A stretch of DNA of 64,000 bases from JAIBJN01 sp035461525 (lineage in GTDB: Bacteria > Actinomycetota > Thermoleophilia > Gaiellales > Gaiellaceae), in NCBI GenBank assembly GCA_035461525.1, contig DATHVD010000096.1, forward strand, positions 1 through 64,000, read 5' to 3'. The notes under the pieces are model-generated. The model was not told the DNA's origin and searched no databases. It saw nothing but the letters and a program-made list of their open reading frames with translations. How positions within the stretch are numbered: position 1 is the stretch's first letter; each line of letters opens with the position of its first letter. Positions 9,510-18,596 of this stretch are shown here, piece after piece. A program made the translations under genes and the position numbers.

Positions 9510-9725
9510 CTTCCCGTCGATTCGAGGCGCGTCCCGTCAACGGTCGCGAACGCCGCCGCGACTCCGTCTCTCCGGGCCCATTGTCGCCTCCGGGCCGAAG
9601 ATCGGCAACAGCGAAGACGTTAGCGGCGAATGCGAGAGCCCGGGTCGCCCCTGTTCCCGGCCTCCGGTCGGCGCTAGGCTGTGAGCTTCGCGAGCCGTTT
9701 CCCGAGCTTCGCGCCTCTCGCGGGT

Positions 9726-11558
9726 ATGCAAACAGCACTGCGGCCGAGATTGCGCTGGGGCCTGGCCCTGCTGCTTGCCGCGCTCGTCGTCCTAGCGGTC
9801 GGCGTGAGGTGGAGCCACGTCACCGCGCTGCCGTTCGACTTCCACGCGGCGCGCCAGTACCACTCGGCGCAGCTCGCTCGCTCCTACTACGTCCTCAACT
9901 GGGCTCCGGCGGCCGGCTGGGAGAAGCGCGTGGCGCGTGCGAGGCTGGAGGAGGACGCTCCGCTCGAGCTCCCCATCTTCCAGTTCGCGACCGCGTTCTC
10001 GTACGAGGTCGCAGGCGGCGAGCGCCTCTGGATACCGCGCTCGCTCTCGATGGTCTTCTGGCTCGTCGGCGCCCTTTTTCTCTTTCTCCTCGCTCTCCGC
10101 TTCTCGCCGGTCTGGGCTGCCGTGGGAGCCGTCCTCGTGTACCTCTTCCTTCCTTTCCCGCTGGTGGCGAGCACGAGCTTCCAGCCGGATCCCCTGATGG
10201 TGATGCTGACGCTCGCGACGGTCCTCGCCGTCCTCCGTCATCACGAGCGGCCGACGACCGGACGGCTCGCGGGGGCGACTGCGCTGGCCGCGGCCACGGT
10301 GCTGGTGAAGCCGGGCATCGCCGCGTTCTTCGTCTTCCCCGTCTTCGCCGCCCTCGCCTTCGTCCGACTGGGTGCTCGCGGAGCCCTGACCAGCCGAAGC
10401 TTCTATGCGTTGCCCGTTCTGGGTGTCGTCCCGGCAGTGGGCCTCTACGTGTACAGCACGGTCACGGGAGAGTTCGTCGCCGGTCGCATCTCCGGCAGCA
10501 TCAACCCCGGTCTCCTGCTCGACGGCTTCTTCTGGCGGGGGTGGCTGGACAGCATCTCGGCGGTCCTGCGGCCGCCGTTCTTCGGCGAGCGCCTCGCGCT
10601 CGTCGTCCTCGCGCTCGCCGCCTCCGCCATTCTCCTGGCGCGGACGCCGACGCAGAGGGCTTTGCTGATCGGGCTCTGGGGCGGCTACGCCGCCTTCGGC
10701 CTCACGGTCACGAACTACGTCTCGACGCACGACTACTACTCCCTCCCCCTCGTCCCGATCGCCGCGCTCTCGCTGGCGGCGGCTGCGGGAGGAATCGCCG
10801 ACCGCCTCGGTCGAGCACCTGGGCGCCGCACGGTTCAGGCCGCGGGCGTCGCGCTCTTCCTCGCCGTCGTGGCGATCGGACTCGGCGGGGCGGAGAGTCT
10901 CTCGCCGGCGCGCCCGGATCCCGAGAACGAGCGGCGTGTGCCGGTCTACGAGGAGATCGGGCAGCTGGTGGGCCACACGACGAGGGCGCTCGTGCTCGGA
11001 GGGACCGGCCTGTGGCACCACGCCCAGATCGCGGGCAGGTACTGGCCGGAGCAGGCCGATCTGGAATGGGAGACGACGCTCGAAGGCCTACGGCCGATGA
11101 GCGCCGACGAGCGCTTCGTCACGACGGACACCCGTTACTACCCGGCGGTGGGGACGATGCGGCCGGCTCCGTCGGTATTCGTCGTGGCCGAGCCGATCGA
11201 GCTCGCTCTCCAGCCCGATCTCAGCGTGTTCCTGAGCGACTATCCCCTCCTCGCGGAGACGCCCGATTACCTGATCTTCGACCTGGAGGCCTCCGAGGAC
11301 GGGGTCGCGGCAGCCGGTCAGGCGGACGACCCGACCCCGGAGACTCCCTCGTTCTACCGCTTTCCCGCAGCCTGGAGCGGGGTCGTCCAGGGCATGACGG
11401 CGCGCCAGGTCCGCGCCGTGCTCGGCCCGCCGGCCCGCGTCGAGACGCGAGACGACCTCCCCAAACCCTTCGAGGCCTGGTTCTACGGGCCGGACGGCCG
11501 CTATGCGCTCGTGTTCGTCGACGGCGCGGTCTTCGCCCGGGCCCACGACCGCCGGTAG
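9726..11558 (+). CDS. GT-C glycosyltransferase-like membrane protein with BamE-like C-terminal domain
   Basis: About 610 residues from ATG 9726. An in-frame GTG at 9681 is possible, but it abuts a -10-like TAGGCT (9675-9680), so I prefer the ATG. A signal-anchor helix is followed by a loop with FDFHAARQYHSA, the region where GT-C enzymes carry their catalytic acid. Some ten further helices run to about residue 385, followed by a soluble domain. The last 65 residues contain GMTARQVRAVLGPP and WFYGPDGRYALVF, the pattern of SmpA/BamE-type small domains. It probably transfers a polyprenyl-linked sugar on the outer face. The role of the BamE-like tail is unknown. Confidence 0.78.
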   Translation: MQTALRPRLRWGLALLLAALVVLAVGVRWSHVTALPFDFHAARQYHSAQLARSYYVLNWAPAAGWEKRVARARLEEDAPLELPIFQFATAFSYEVAGGERLWIPRSLSMVFWLVGALFLFLLALRFSPVWAAVGAVLVYLFLPFPLVASTSFQPDPLMVMLTLATVLAVLRHHERPTTGRLAGATALAAATVLVKPGIAAFFVFPVFAALAFVRLGARGALTSRSFYALPVLGVVPAVGLYVYSTVTGEFVAGRISGSINPGLLLDGFFWRGWLDSISAVLRPPFFGERLALVVLALAASAILLARTPTQRALLIGLWGGYAAFGLTVTNYVSTHDYYSLPLVPIAALSLAAAAGGIADRLGRAPGRRTVQAAGVALFLAVVAIGLGGAESLSPARPDPENERRVPVYEEIGQLVGHTTRALVLGGTGLWHHAQIAGRYWPEQADLEWETTLEGLRPMSADERFVTTDTRYYPAVGTMRPAPSVFVVAEPIELALQPDLSVFLSDYPLLAETPDYLIFDLEASEDGVAAAGQADDPTPETPSFYRFPAAWSGVVQGMTARQVRAVLGPPARVETRDDLPKPFEAWFYGPDGRYALVFVDGAVFARAHDRR

Positions 11559-11633
11559 GAGAAGGCGGGCAGTTCGGGGCCTCGCAGCGCCGTCGTCGAG
11601 GCGGTCGGACCGGGAAGAGCTCGGCGGCAGGTG

Positions 11634-11639
11634 TACATT
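11634..11639 (+). promoter_or_regulatory. Candidate -10 element (TACATT)
   Basis: TACATT lies ten bases before ATG 11650, so a transcript starting six or seven bases downstream would have almost no leader. There is no recognisable -35 and no ribosome site. The call rests on spacing and on similar short-leader arrangements elsewhere in the window. Confidence 0.4.
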
Positions 11640-11649
11640 CAGACGCGGC

Positions 11650-12399
11650 ATGCGGCGCGGTCCCGACTTCTCAGTGGTGCGGGGTTCGATCGACCGTCTC
11701 CTCGAACGGCTTTCACCCGAGCAGGCCGAGGACGTGCGCCGCCGGCTGCGACGTCTCCGGCACCCGGCGCGCCTCGGATCGCTCCGCCGCACGTCGCCGC
11801 TCGGCCGCGACTTCGGGTACGAGCGGGGAACTCCGGTCGACCGCTACTACATCGAGCGCTTCCTCCGGAGTCACCGCGCTCAGATCCGAGGACGCGTGCT
11901 CGAGGTCAAGGACAGCGGCTATACGGAGCGGTTCGGGACCGGGGTGACCCGGAAGGACGTCCTCGACGTGGACCCCGGAAATCGTGTCGCGACCGTCGTC
12001 GCCGATCTCGCCGCCGCCGACGCGATCCCGGAGCGAAGCTTCGACTGCTTCATCCTCACGCAGACGCTCCAGTTCATCGAGGACACGCGCTCTGCCGTCG
12101 CACACGCCCACCGCATCCTCAAGCCGGAGGGGGCACTGCTCGCCACCGTTCCCGTTGTGAGCCCGATCATGGACGACGACACGCTCACGGATTACTGGCG
12201 CTTCACCCCGTCCTCGTGCACGGCGCTCTTCGGCGGCGTGTTCGGAGCCGACGCCGTGCGTGTCCGCACGCACGGAAACGTGCTTGCCTCCATCGCGTTC
12301 CTCGCCGGGATGGCCAGCGAGGAGCTGACGGAGGCCGAGCTCGAGGTGCACGACAGCAGTTTCGCCCTGCTCGTGTCGGTGAGCGCGGTCAGGACGTGA
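11650..12399 (+). CDS. SAM-dependent methyltransferase (type 11-like)
   Basis: ATG 11650 gives 249 residues. Upstream in-frame codons overlap the previous gene and read as low-quality arginine/serine sequence. The core has VLEVKDSGYTERFG where class I methyltransferases have the SAM glycine-rich loop (atypical here), the acidic VLDVDPGN after strand two, and SFDCFILTQTLQFIED as motif III/IV. It is a clear paralogue of the methyltransferase at 25985-26785. Both share the YY..RFL N-terminal block, WRFTP/WQFTP in the middle, and a C-terminal EELT..EL block. It probably methylates a sugar of the surface glycan. The substrate is inferred from context only. Confidence 0.8.
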   Translation: MRRGPDFSVVRGSIDRLLERLSPEQAEDVRRRLRRLRHPARLGSLRRTSPLGRDFGYERGTPVDRYYIERFLRSHRAQIRGRVLEVKDSGYTERFGTGVTRKDVLDVDPGNRVATVVADLAAADAIPERSFDCFILTQTLQFIEDTRSAVAHAHRILKPEGALLATVPVVSPIMDDDTLTDYWRFTPSSCTALFGGVFGADAVRVRTHGNVLASIAFLAGMASEELTEAELEVHDSSFALLVSVSAVRT

Positions 12400-12433
12400 C
12401 GGGGCGCCGCCTAGCTCGAGCCCCCGGCTCCGG

Positions 12434-13165
12434 ATGACACGGTCCCGCCCGGCCACGGAGCGCGTCCTTGATCCCGCCGAGCTCGGGCGGCGCGTGACGG
12501 TGCTCTCGCCGCATCTCGACGACGGAGTGTTCTCGCTCGGCGCCACCATCCACCGAGCCGCCCGCGCAGGAGCCCGCGTCGAGGTTCTCACGGTCTTCGC
12601 CGGGGATCCCGAGTCGTCGAGGCCGGCGGGCGCCTGGGACCGGCAGGCGGGTTTCTCCACGGAGGGAGAGGCGGCCGCGGCCCGCCGTCGCGAGGACCGG
12701 CGCGCGTGCTCGCTCCTCTCCGCGGCGCCGCTCTGGCAGACGTTCTCCGACGAGCAGTACGTCGGCGAGCGGGACGTCGCCCTCCTCGCCGGCGCGCTGG
12801 AAGAGGCGCTCCGGGGAGCCGAGACGGTGCTGGTGCCGGCCTATCCGCTCACGCACGCCGACCATCTGCATCTCGCCGAGGTCGTCCTGGGAGCGGACCT
12901 CTTCACCGGGCGGATCGTCCTGTACGTGGAACAGCCGTACGCGCTCTGGGAGGAGGAGCCGCGGCTGCCGGATCGCGTGCGGGCGATGGTGCCGGGGAGG
13001 GTGTCGTGGAGCCGGGTTCGCGTCGGCTACCGGGATCTCGGTCTCAAGATGCTGGCGTGCAGGGCGTACGCGACGCAGCTCGCGCTCATCCCGCATCGAG
13101 TCGTGTGGCCGATGTCCCGCTACGAGAAGAGCCGGGGCGTGATCGCCCTCCTGGAGGACGGATGA
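12434..13165 (+). CDS. PIG-L family deacetylase
   Basis: A 243-residue protein from ATG 12434. It shows the family's metal-binding motif as SPHLDDGVFSLG near residue 25 (usually PHPDDE; here Leu and Gly replace Pro and Glu) and a second histidine motif HADHLHL near residue 137. PIG-L/LmbE enzymes remove acetyl groups from GlcNAc-containing substrates using zinc. The altered DDE triad keeps both aspartates, so activity is plausible but not certain. The stop overlaps the next start (ATGA), so it is translated together with the GT2 gene downstream. Confidence 0.82.
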   Translation: MTRSRPATERVLDPAELGRRVTVLSPHLDDGVFSLGATIHRAARAGARVEVLTVFAGDPESSRPAGAWDRQAGFSTEGEAAAARRREDRRACSLLSAAPLWQTFSDEQYVGERDVALLAGALEEALRGAETVLVPAYPLTHADHLHLAEVVLGADLFTGRIVLYVEQPYALWEEEPRLPDRVRAMVPGRVSWSRVRVGYRDLGLKMLACRAYATQLALIPHRVVWPMSRYEKSRGVIALLEDG

Positions 13166-14175
13166 CGGCCCTGCTCGCGCCGCCGCCCGACCGGCCGCTC
13201 GAGCGCGGGCACGTGCCGAGCTTCTCGGTGATCGTGGTGGCGTTCCAGGCGGCGGAGATGGTGGGCGAGGCGGTCGAGTCCGCGCTGGCGCAGACGTTGC
13301 CGCCGCACGAGGTGATCGTGTGCGACGACGGCTCGACGGACGACCTCGAAGGCGCCCTTCAGCCGTTCGGGTCGCGCATCCGCTTCCTGCGGCAGGAGCA
13401 TCGAGGTGTGGGGGCCGCGCGCCGGACGGCGACCGCGGCGGCCTCGGGCGAGTTCCTCGTCGTTCTCGACGCCGACGACGCCTTCGAGCCGACGCGGCTC
13501 GAAGCTCTCGGCGACGCGGCTGCCGCCCGGCCCGACCTGGACCTGCTCACCACCGACGCGGTCTACGAGGTCAACGGGGTCGCCGTCCACCGCTGCTATG
13601 CGAGCGCGTCGGAGTTCGAGATCGCGCAGCAGCGGCGCGCGATCCTCCTCCGGAACTTCATCTTCGGAGCGGCCGCGGTCCGCCGCTCGAGGCTGCTGGA
13701 GATCGGCGGCTACGACGACACCTTCCTTCGGCTCGAGGACTGGGATTGCTGGATCCGGCTCCTGCTCTCGGGGAGCGCGGCCGGACTCGTCCACGAGCCG
13801 CTCTACCGCTATCGGATCCGCCGCGGCAGCCTTTCGTGGGATCGCGGGGCCGGTCTTCGCCAGCGCATAGCGATGCTCGAGCGCGTGCGCACGAACCCTC
13901 ACCTCCGTCCGGAAGAGCGACCGCTGGTCGAGCACGCGATCGCCGCGACGCGGAGCCACGCGCTCGCGGTGGAGGCGGAGGAGGCGCTGCTCGGAGCACG
14001 CCCTCACGCCCGGCGGCTGCTGGTCTCGGTGGCCACCGCCCGCGGCGCGTCCCTGCGGATACGGGCCGCCGCGCTCGCCGCCCTCCTCGCTCCCCGGCTG
14101 GCGGCCCGCCACCTGCGGCGCCGCGGCGAGCCGAACGACTGGATGTTCGAGCGCGCCCTCCGGAGCAAGCTGTGA
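13162..14175 (+). CDS. Family 2 glycosyltransferase
   Basis: ATG 13162 overlaps the TGA of the PIG-L gene and has GGAGG about seven bases upstream, so I use it rather than the longer open frame. The product has 337 residues. GT2 motifs are FSVIVVAFQAAEM, VIVCDDGSTDD, GVGAARRTA and the DXD motif LDADDAF near residue 105. LRLEDWDCWIRLL near residue 195 matches the conserved ED/W catalytic region. An arginine-rich helical tail follows. It lies between a deacetylase and a GT14 gene, with four-base overlaps on both sides. Confidence 0.88.
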   Translation: MTALLAPPPDRPLERGHVPSFSVIVVAFQAAEMVGEAVESALAQTLPPHEVIVCDDGSTDDLEGALQPFGSRIRFLRQEHRGVGAARRTATAAASGEFLVVLDADDAFEPTRLEALGDAAAARPDLDLLTTDAVYEVNGVAVHRCYASASEFEIAQQRRAILLRNFIFGAAAVRRSRLLEIGGYDDTFLRLEDWDCWIRLLLSGSAAGLVHEPLYRYRIRRGSLSWDRGAGLRQRIAMLERVRTNPHLRPEERPLVEHAIAATRSHALAVEAEEALLGARPHARRLLVSVATARGASLRIRAAALAALLAPRLAARHLRRRGEPNDWMFERALRSKL

Positions 14176-15074
14176 GCGGGGTCTCGGGGACATTCCGCGG
14201 GCCCGGCGCACCCCCGGCGACCCTCGCGTACATCATCTCCGCCTACAAGCTCCCCGACCAGCTGATCCGGCTCGTCAGACGGCTCGACACGGAGACGTCG
14301 TCCTTCTTCGTGCACGTCGACCGGAAGACGGACGACGACACGTACCGCCGGATGACGGAGCCGCTCAGTGGCCTCGACAACGTCCACTTTCTCGAGCGGC
14401 ATCGCTGCCACTACGGCGGCTTCGGGCACGTCGAGGCGACCATCAAGGGGATCCGTGAACTCTTCCGCCGGGGCATCCCCTTCGACCATGTGCTCCTCCT
14501 CACGGGCCAGGATTACCCGATCGCGTCTAACCGCCGCATCGGAGCGTTCTTCCGCGAGCACGAGGGCCTGTCGTTCATGACCCACTTCCCGCTCCCCTCG
14601 GACGAATGGCAGGAAGGCGGGATGGACCGGATCGAGTCCTGGCACGTTCGCCTCGGCTCGCACTACGTCCGGATCCCCGGCATTCGTGCGCGGTTCGGAC
14701 GCGGATACCCTGCCGGCCTCCGCCCGTTCGGAGGCTCGGCGTACTGGTGTCTCTCGCGTGAGTGCACGGAGTTCGTGCACCGGTTCCTCGGGGACGCGCG
14801 CTCGTACGTGAGGTTCTTCAGGTTCGTGGACGTGCCCGACGAGATCTTCTTCCAGACCATCCTGCTCAACTCTCCGCTCCGGGACGCGATCGTCAACGAC
14901 GATCTCCGCTACCTCGAGTGGAGGCATCCGGAGGTCGCCGGCGGGCCGGCTGTGCTGCGCCGGGCGGACTTCGAGAACATCATGAGCTCGGGCAAGCTCT
15001 TCGCGCGGAAGTTCGACGCGACGGAGGATGCCGAGATCCTGGACCTGATCGACGTGGCCATCCGGGACGAGTGA
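14172..15074 (+). CDS. Core-2/I-branching type glycosyltransferase (GT14)
   Basis: GTG 14172 (GTGA overlap with the previous stop) gives 300 residues. The protein opens with LAYIISAYKLPDQLIRLV, followed by FFVHVDRKTDD and the LLLTGQDYPI motif typical of bacterial beta-1,6-N-acetylglucosaminyltransferase-like GT14 proteins. GGSAYWCLSRECTEFV near residue 180 and VPDEIFFQTIL near residue 220 match the acceptor and catalytic regions. No transmembrane segment is visible. It probably adds a branching or side sugar to the exported polymer. The specific sugar cannot be assigned. Confidence 0.87.
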   Translation: MSGVSGTFRGPGAPPATLAYIISAYKLPDQLIRLVRRLDTETSSFFVHVDRKTDDDTYRRMTEPLSGLDNVHFLERHRCHYGGFGHVEATIKGIRELFRRGIPFDHVLLLTGQDYPIASNRRIGAFFREHEGLSFMTHFPLPSDEWQEGGMDRIESWHVRLGSHYVRIPGIRARFGRGYPAGLRPFGGSAYWCLSRECTEFVHRFLGDARSYVRFFRFVDVPDEIFFQTILLNSPLRDAIVNDDLRYLEWRHPEVAGGPAVLRRADFENIMSSGKLFARKFDATEDAEILDLIDVAIRDE

Positions 15075-15160
15075 CCGGCCCATCGTCCAGTCCGACCCCC
15101 TCCAACGATCAGGGCAGCACGCGGGCCGCGGACACCGCCGCTACTGTGGGATCCTTAGCC

Positions 15161-16195
15161 GTGTCGACGTGGGCGCTCACCGGCGGAGGCGGTTTTCTCG
15201 GCTACCACCTCGCAGGCCGGCTGGCCGGAATGGGTCACCGGGTGCGAAGCCTGGACCTCGAGCCGGCCGGCGACGATCCCGCGGGCGTGCACGTCGAGGC
15301 GCTCGTCGGCGACGTTCGCGACGAGGAGCGCGCACGGGAGCTCTGCCGGGGGGCCGAGGTCCTCGTGCACGCCGCGGCGGCTCTTCCGATCCGGCGGTCG
15401 CCGGAGGAGATCCGCTCCGTCAACGTCGAGGGCACCGAGGTCGTTCTCCGCGCCGCGGTCGCGGAGGGAGTGCGACGCGTCGTCTACGTCTCGAGCACGG
15501 CGGTGTACGGCGTCCCCGCGGTCCACCCGATCACCGAGGAGACGCCGCTCGACCCGTTGGGGACCTACGGAGTGTCGAAGGTTCAAGCCGAGGAGGTGTG
15601 CCGGCGGTTCGCGCAGGAGGGGATCGAAGCGGTCGTCCTTCGGCCGAAGACCTTCCTCGGGCCCGGACGCTTGGGAGTCTTCGAGATCCTCTTCGAGTGG
15701 ATCCGCGAGGGTCGGCGGATCTACGTGATCGGCTCCGGCCACAACCGGTACCAGCTGCTGGCGGTCGAGGACCTGGTGGACGCGATCGTCCTCGCCGCCG
15801 AGAAGGCGCCGTCGGGGACCGTGCTCAACCTCGGCGCGAAGAGCTTCGGCACGGTCCGGGAGGACCTGCAGGCCCTGATCGACCACGCGCGCTCGGCCAG
15901 CAGGGTCGTCGGCGTGCCGTCCCGACCCGCCCAGGCCGTGCTGCGAGCGCTCGAGCTGGCCCGGCTGTCGCCCCTGGCGGAGTGGCACTACAAGACAGCC
16001 GACCGGGACTCATTCGTGGACGTCAGCCGGGCAGAGGAGCTGCTCGGCTGGAGACCGCGCTTCTCGAACGCCGAGACGCTGATCGCCTCCTACGACTGGT
16101 TCATCGCCAACGAAGCGGTCGCGCGTACGGCCGGTACGACCCATAGAACCGCCTGGAGCCAGCGCGCTCTGGGGCTGCTCAAACGCGTATCGTGA
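15161..16195 (+). CDS. NAD-dependent epimerase/dehydratase (extended SDR)
   Basis: GTG 15161 gives 344 residues beginning directly at the Rossmann strand. GTG 15146 is an in-frame alternative. The nucleotide-binding motif is GGGGFLGYH (GxxGxxG form). The catalytic set is VSSTAVYG for Ser/Thr and YGVSK for the YxxxK pair (about residue 144). The C-terminal half has DVSRAEELLGW, as in sugar-nucleotide epimerases. It should interconvert or dehydrate an NDP-sugar feeding the locus. Pairing with the UbiA gene (GTGA overlap) resembles arrangements in decaprenyl-phosphoribose/arabinose metabolism, but that link is an inference. Confidence 0.85.
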   Translation: MSTWALTGGGGFLGYHLAGRLAGMGHRVRSLDLEPAGDDPAGVHVEALVGDVRDEERARELCRGAEVLVHAAAALPIRRSPEEIRSVNVEGTEVVLRAAVAEGVRRVVYVSSTAVYGVPAVHPITEETPLDPLGTYGVSKVQAEEVCRRFAQEGIEAVVLRPKTFLGPGRLGVFEILFEWIREGRRIYVIGSGHNRYQLLAVEDLVDAIVLAAEKAPSGTVLNLGAKSFGTVREDLQALIDHARSASRVVGVPSRPAQAVLRALELARLSPLAEWHYKTADRDSFVDVSRAEELLGWRPRFSNAETLIASYDWFIANEAVARTAGTTHRTAWSQRALGLLKRVS

Positions 16196-17175
16196 GCGAG
16201 GCTCGGATGCGGCCGGACACCGAGACGGCGGAGAGGGCGGCCGCCCTGCGTTCCGATTCGTCGCGGGCGGGGGTCTCGGCCGCGCCGTCCTCCGCCTCGG
16301 ACAGTGCCCTCCGGCTCGTCTCGCCGTGGATCCGCGCCTTCCGGCCCCTGCAGTGGACGAAGAACCTCCTTCTCTTCGCGGGGTTGATCTTCGCCCAGCG
16401 GTACGGCGACGCCGCGAGCTGGGTCGAGGCGATCGTCATCTTCGTCGCGTACTGCGCCGCCTCGAGCGCGTCGTACCTCCTCAACGACGTCGTGGACGCC
16501 GAGCGCGATCGCGCGCATCCTGTCAAGGCCTCGCGGCCGATCGCCGCGGGGGCGATCGCACCTCGGGCGGCGCTTGCCGTCGCAGGTCTCCTCCTCGGCG
16601 TCGCTCTGGCGCTGGCCGCCGCCCTCGGCTGGGCGTCGGCCGGCCTGCTCGTCGCCTTCGTCGGGATCCAGGCCGCGTACAGCCTCGGCCTGAAGCACCT
16701 CGTCATCATCGACGTCTCGGCGATCGCCCTCCTCTTCGTGGTCCGCGCCGCCGCCGGTGCGGTCGCGATCGACGTGCGGCTCTCTCCCTGGCTCGTCCTC
16801 TGCTCCGGTCTGCTCGCGCTCTTCCTCGCGCTCGCGAAGCGCCGCGCCGAGCTCGCCGTCTCGGGTACCGACCACTCGGCGAGGCGCCCCGCGCTCGGCA
16901 GCTACTCCCTTCCGCTCCTCGATCAGCTGATCGCCATCGTCGCCGCGGCGACGATCAGCGCCTATTCCCTCTACACCTTCACCGCGACGGACTCGTCGGC
17001 CATGATGCTGACGATCCTCTTCGTGGTCTTCGGCCTCTTCCGCTACCTCCAGCTCGCCCATGCGCCCGCTCCCTCCGGAGAGGAGCCGGAAAGGACGCTC
17101 GCGAGCGACCTTCCGCTCCTCGTCACGATCGCGCTCTGGGGCATCTCGGCTGCCCTGATCCTCGCGCTCGACTGA
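16192..17175 (+). CDS. UbiA-family prenyltransferase, decaprenyl-phosphate phosphoribosyltransferase-like
   Basis: A 327-residue polytopic protein from GTG 16192, with a 45-residue Ser/Ala-rich N-terminal extension before the membrane domain. It has about nine helices. The first UbiA aspartate motif is NDVVDAERD (NDxxDxxxD), and the second conserved region is YSLGLKHLVIIDV. RPLQWTKNLLLFAGL before the first motif is characteristic of the DPPR-synthase branch (Rv3806c type). That branch transfers 5-phosphoribosyl from PRPP to decaprenyl phosphate at the membrane. The product could feed arabinan or ribose donors to GT-C enzymes in this locus. It is coupled to the epimerase gene by a GTGA overlap. 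Confidence 0.85.
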   Translation: MSEARMRPDTETAERAAALRSDSSRAGVSAAPSSASDSALRLVSPWIRAFRPLQWTKNLLLFAGLIFAQRYGDAASWVEAIVIFVAYCAASSASYLLNDVVDAERDRAHPVKASRPIAAGAIAPRAALAVAGLLLGVALALAAALGWASAGLLVAFVGIQAAYSLGLKHLVIIDVSAIALLFVVRAAAGAVAIDVRLSPWLVLCSGLLALFLALAKRRAELAVSGTDHSARRPALGSYSLPLLDQLIAIVAAATISAYSLYTFTATDSSAMMLTILFVVFGLFRYLQLAHAPAPSGEEPERTLASDLPLLVTIALWGISAALILALD

Positions 17176-17233
17176 GGGCCGGCGAGCGGATTCCCCGGCC
17201 CGTTCGGACCTCCAAGATACCGGGATCCGGAGC

Positions 17234-17239
17234 TAGAAT
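17234..17239 (+). promoter_or_regulatory. Candidate -10 element (TAGAAT), leaderless start
   Basis: TAGAAT is followed by exactly seven bases and then TTG 17247, so the transcript would begin at or next to the start codon. No ribosome site fits the TTG. This supports TTG 17247 as the start of the acyltransferase gene. Confidence 0.45.
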
Positions 17240-17246
17240 TCCGTTC

Positions 17247-18596
17247 TTGCGGCGCCTACGGCTCCTGTACGTGGATCCGTCCTCGGGGTCGAGGCTCCCC
17301 GGGATCCAGGGAGTACGGGCGCTTGCCGCGTTCAGCATCCTCACCCTCCACGTCTGGTTCGACTCGGCTCCGGACGGGATCCGCATCGCGTTCGGGCGCT
17401 TGGGGGACGCGCTTCTCACTCACCTGGCCCTCGGAGTGGCACTCCTCTTCGTCCTCTCGGGCTTCCTCCTCTACCGGCCCTTCGCCGCCGCGGTAATGAG
17501 GGCCCGGAGGCTTCCGAGCCTCAGGCGCTACCTCGTCAACCGGGCCCTGCGGATCTTGCCCGCTTACTGGTTCATCCTGCTCTTCGCCTCCTTCGTGCTC
17601 AGTACGACCAAGGTGCGAAGCGCGGACGGCTTCCGTCTCGAGATGAGCTCGCTGACGGACCCGCTCACGCTCGTCCTCAACCTGACGTTCCTGCACAACC
17701 TCTATCCCCCGACCCTGTTTACGGGCATCGGAGTGGTCTGGGCGCTCACGACGGTCGTCACCTTCTACGTCTTCCTCCCGCTGCTCGTGCTGTTGGCGGT
17801 GGTGCTTGCCGTCCGCGCGCCGGACCGGCGGGGGAGGCGGCTGGCTGCGCTCGCCCCCGCCGCCCTCCTCTTCGTCGTCGGGATCTCGGCCAAGGTCCTG
17901 CTCGTCGTCCTGCCGCGGGCCGAGTTCAGCGACGGGTGGGCGCCGGACCGGGCCAGCGTCTTCGAGCGGAGCTTCTTCGGCCATGCGGACTTCTTCGCCC
18001 TGGGGCTCCTCGTCGCCGTGCTGCGCGTGGACTCGGAGGACGGCCTCCTCAGGCTCCCATCCTGGTGGCGGAAGGCGGTGGTGGCGACGATGGTCGCGAT
18101 CGCGATTCCGACGGCCGTGTTCACGGCGGGAGCCACCGCCGACGGATCGGCGAGCGCCTACGTTTACGACGCGCTCATGGTCGTCGTCTGCGCGCTTCTT
18201 CTCGCTCTCGTCGTGCTTCCCGCCCACGGCGAGCGGACGAGGCTGGTGCGGATCTTCGAATCCCCGCCCGTGTTCGCGGTCGGCCTCGTCTCCTACAGCC
18301 TCTTCATCTGGCATCTCCCGATCATCTTCTGGCTCAGGGCGCAAGGGCTGACCCTCGGCGGCCCTTCGGGCTTCCTCCTCAACCTGGTCGTCGTCGCAAC
18401 GATCAGCTTCGTCCTCGCCACCGTGACGTACCGCTACCTCGAGTTCCCGGCGCTAAGGCACAAATCGCGGGGCCCGCGGCTGGCCGAGGCGTCTGGCCTC
18501 GCGACCGATCCGGGACCTCCCGTGCCGGAGCCCCACCACGTCGACGCGCTCGAGGCACGGCCGGCGGCCGGTTCGAGCGAGCGTCAGGCCTGGTAG
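17247..18596 (+). CDS. Acyltransferase 3 family membrane protein
   Basis: TTG 17247 gives 449 residues. The very long upstream extension of this frame overlaps the UbiA gene and is not real. The family signature is IQGVRALAAFSILTLHVWF, with the conserved His in the first helix. Ten or so transmembrane helices follow, including LLFVLSGFLLYRPF and YSLFIWHLPIIFWLR near the C-terminus. Family members O-acylate (acetylate or succinylate) surface glycans using cytosolic acyl donors. It ends the plus-strand group and overlaps the convergent GT2 gene tail-to-tail by 13 bases. Confidence 0.88.
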   Translation: MRRLRLLYVDPSSGSRLPGIQGVRALAAFSILTLHVWFDSAPDGIRIAFGRLGDALLTHLALGVALLFVLSGFLLYRPFAAAVMRARRLPSLRRYLVNRALRILPAYWFILLFASFVLSTTKVRSADGFRLEMSSLTDPLTLVLNLTFLHNLYPPTLFTGIGVVWALTTVVTFYVFLPLLVLLAVVLAVRAPDRRGRRLAALAPAALLFVVGISAKVLLVVLPRAEFSDGWAPDRASVFERSFFGHADFFALGLLVAVLRVDSEDGLLRLPSWWRKAVVATMVAIAIPTAVFTAGATADGSASAYVYDALMVVVCALLLALVVLPAHGERTRLVRIFESPPVFAVGLVSYSLFIWHLPIIFWLRAQGLTLGGPSGFLLNLVVVATISFVLATVTYRYLEFPALRHKSRGPRLAEASGLATDPGPPVPEPHHVDALEARPAAGSSERQAW

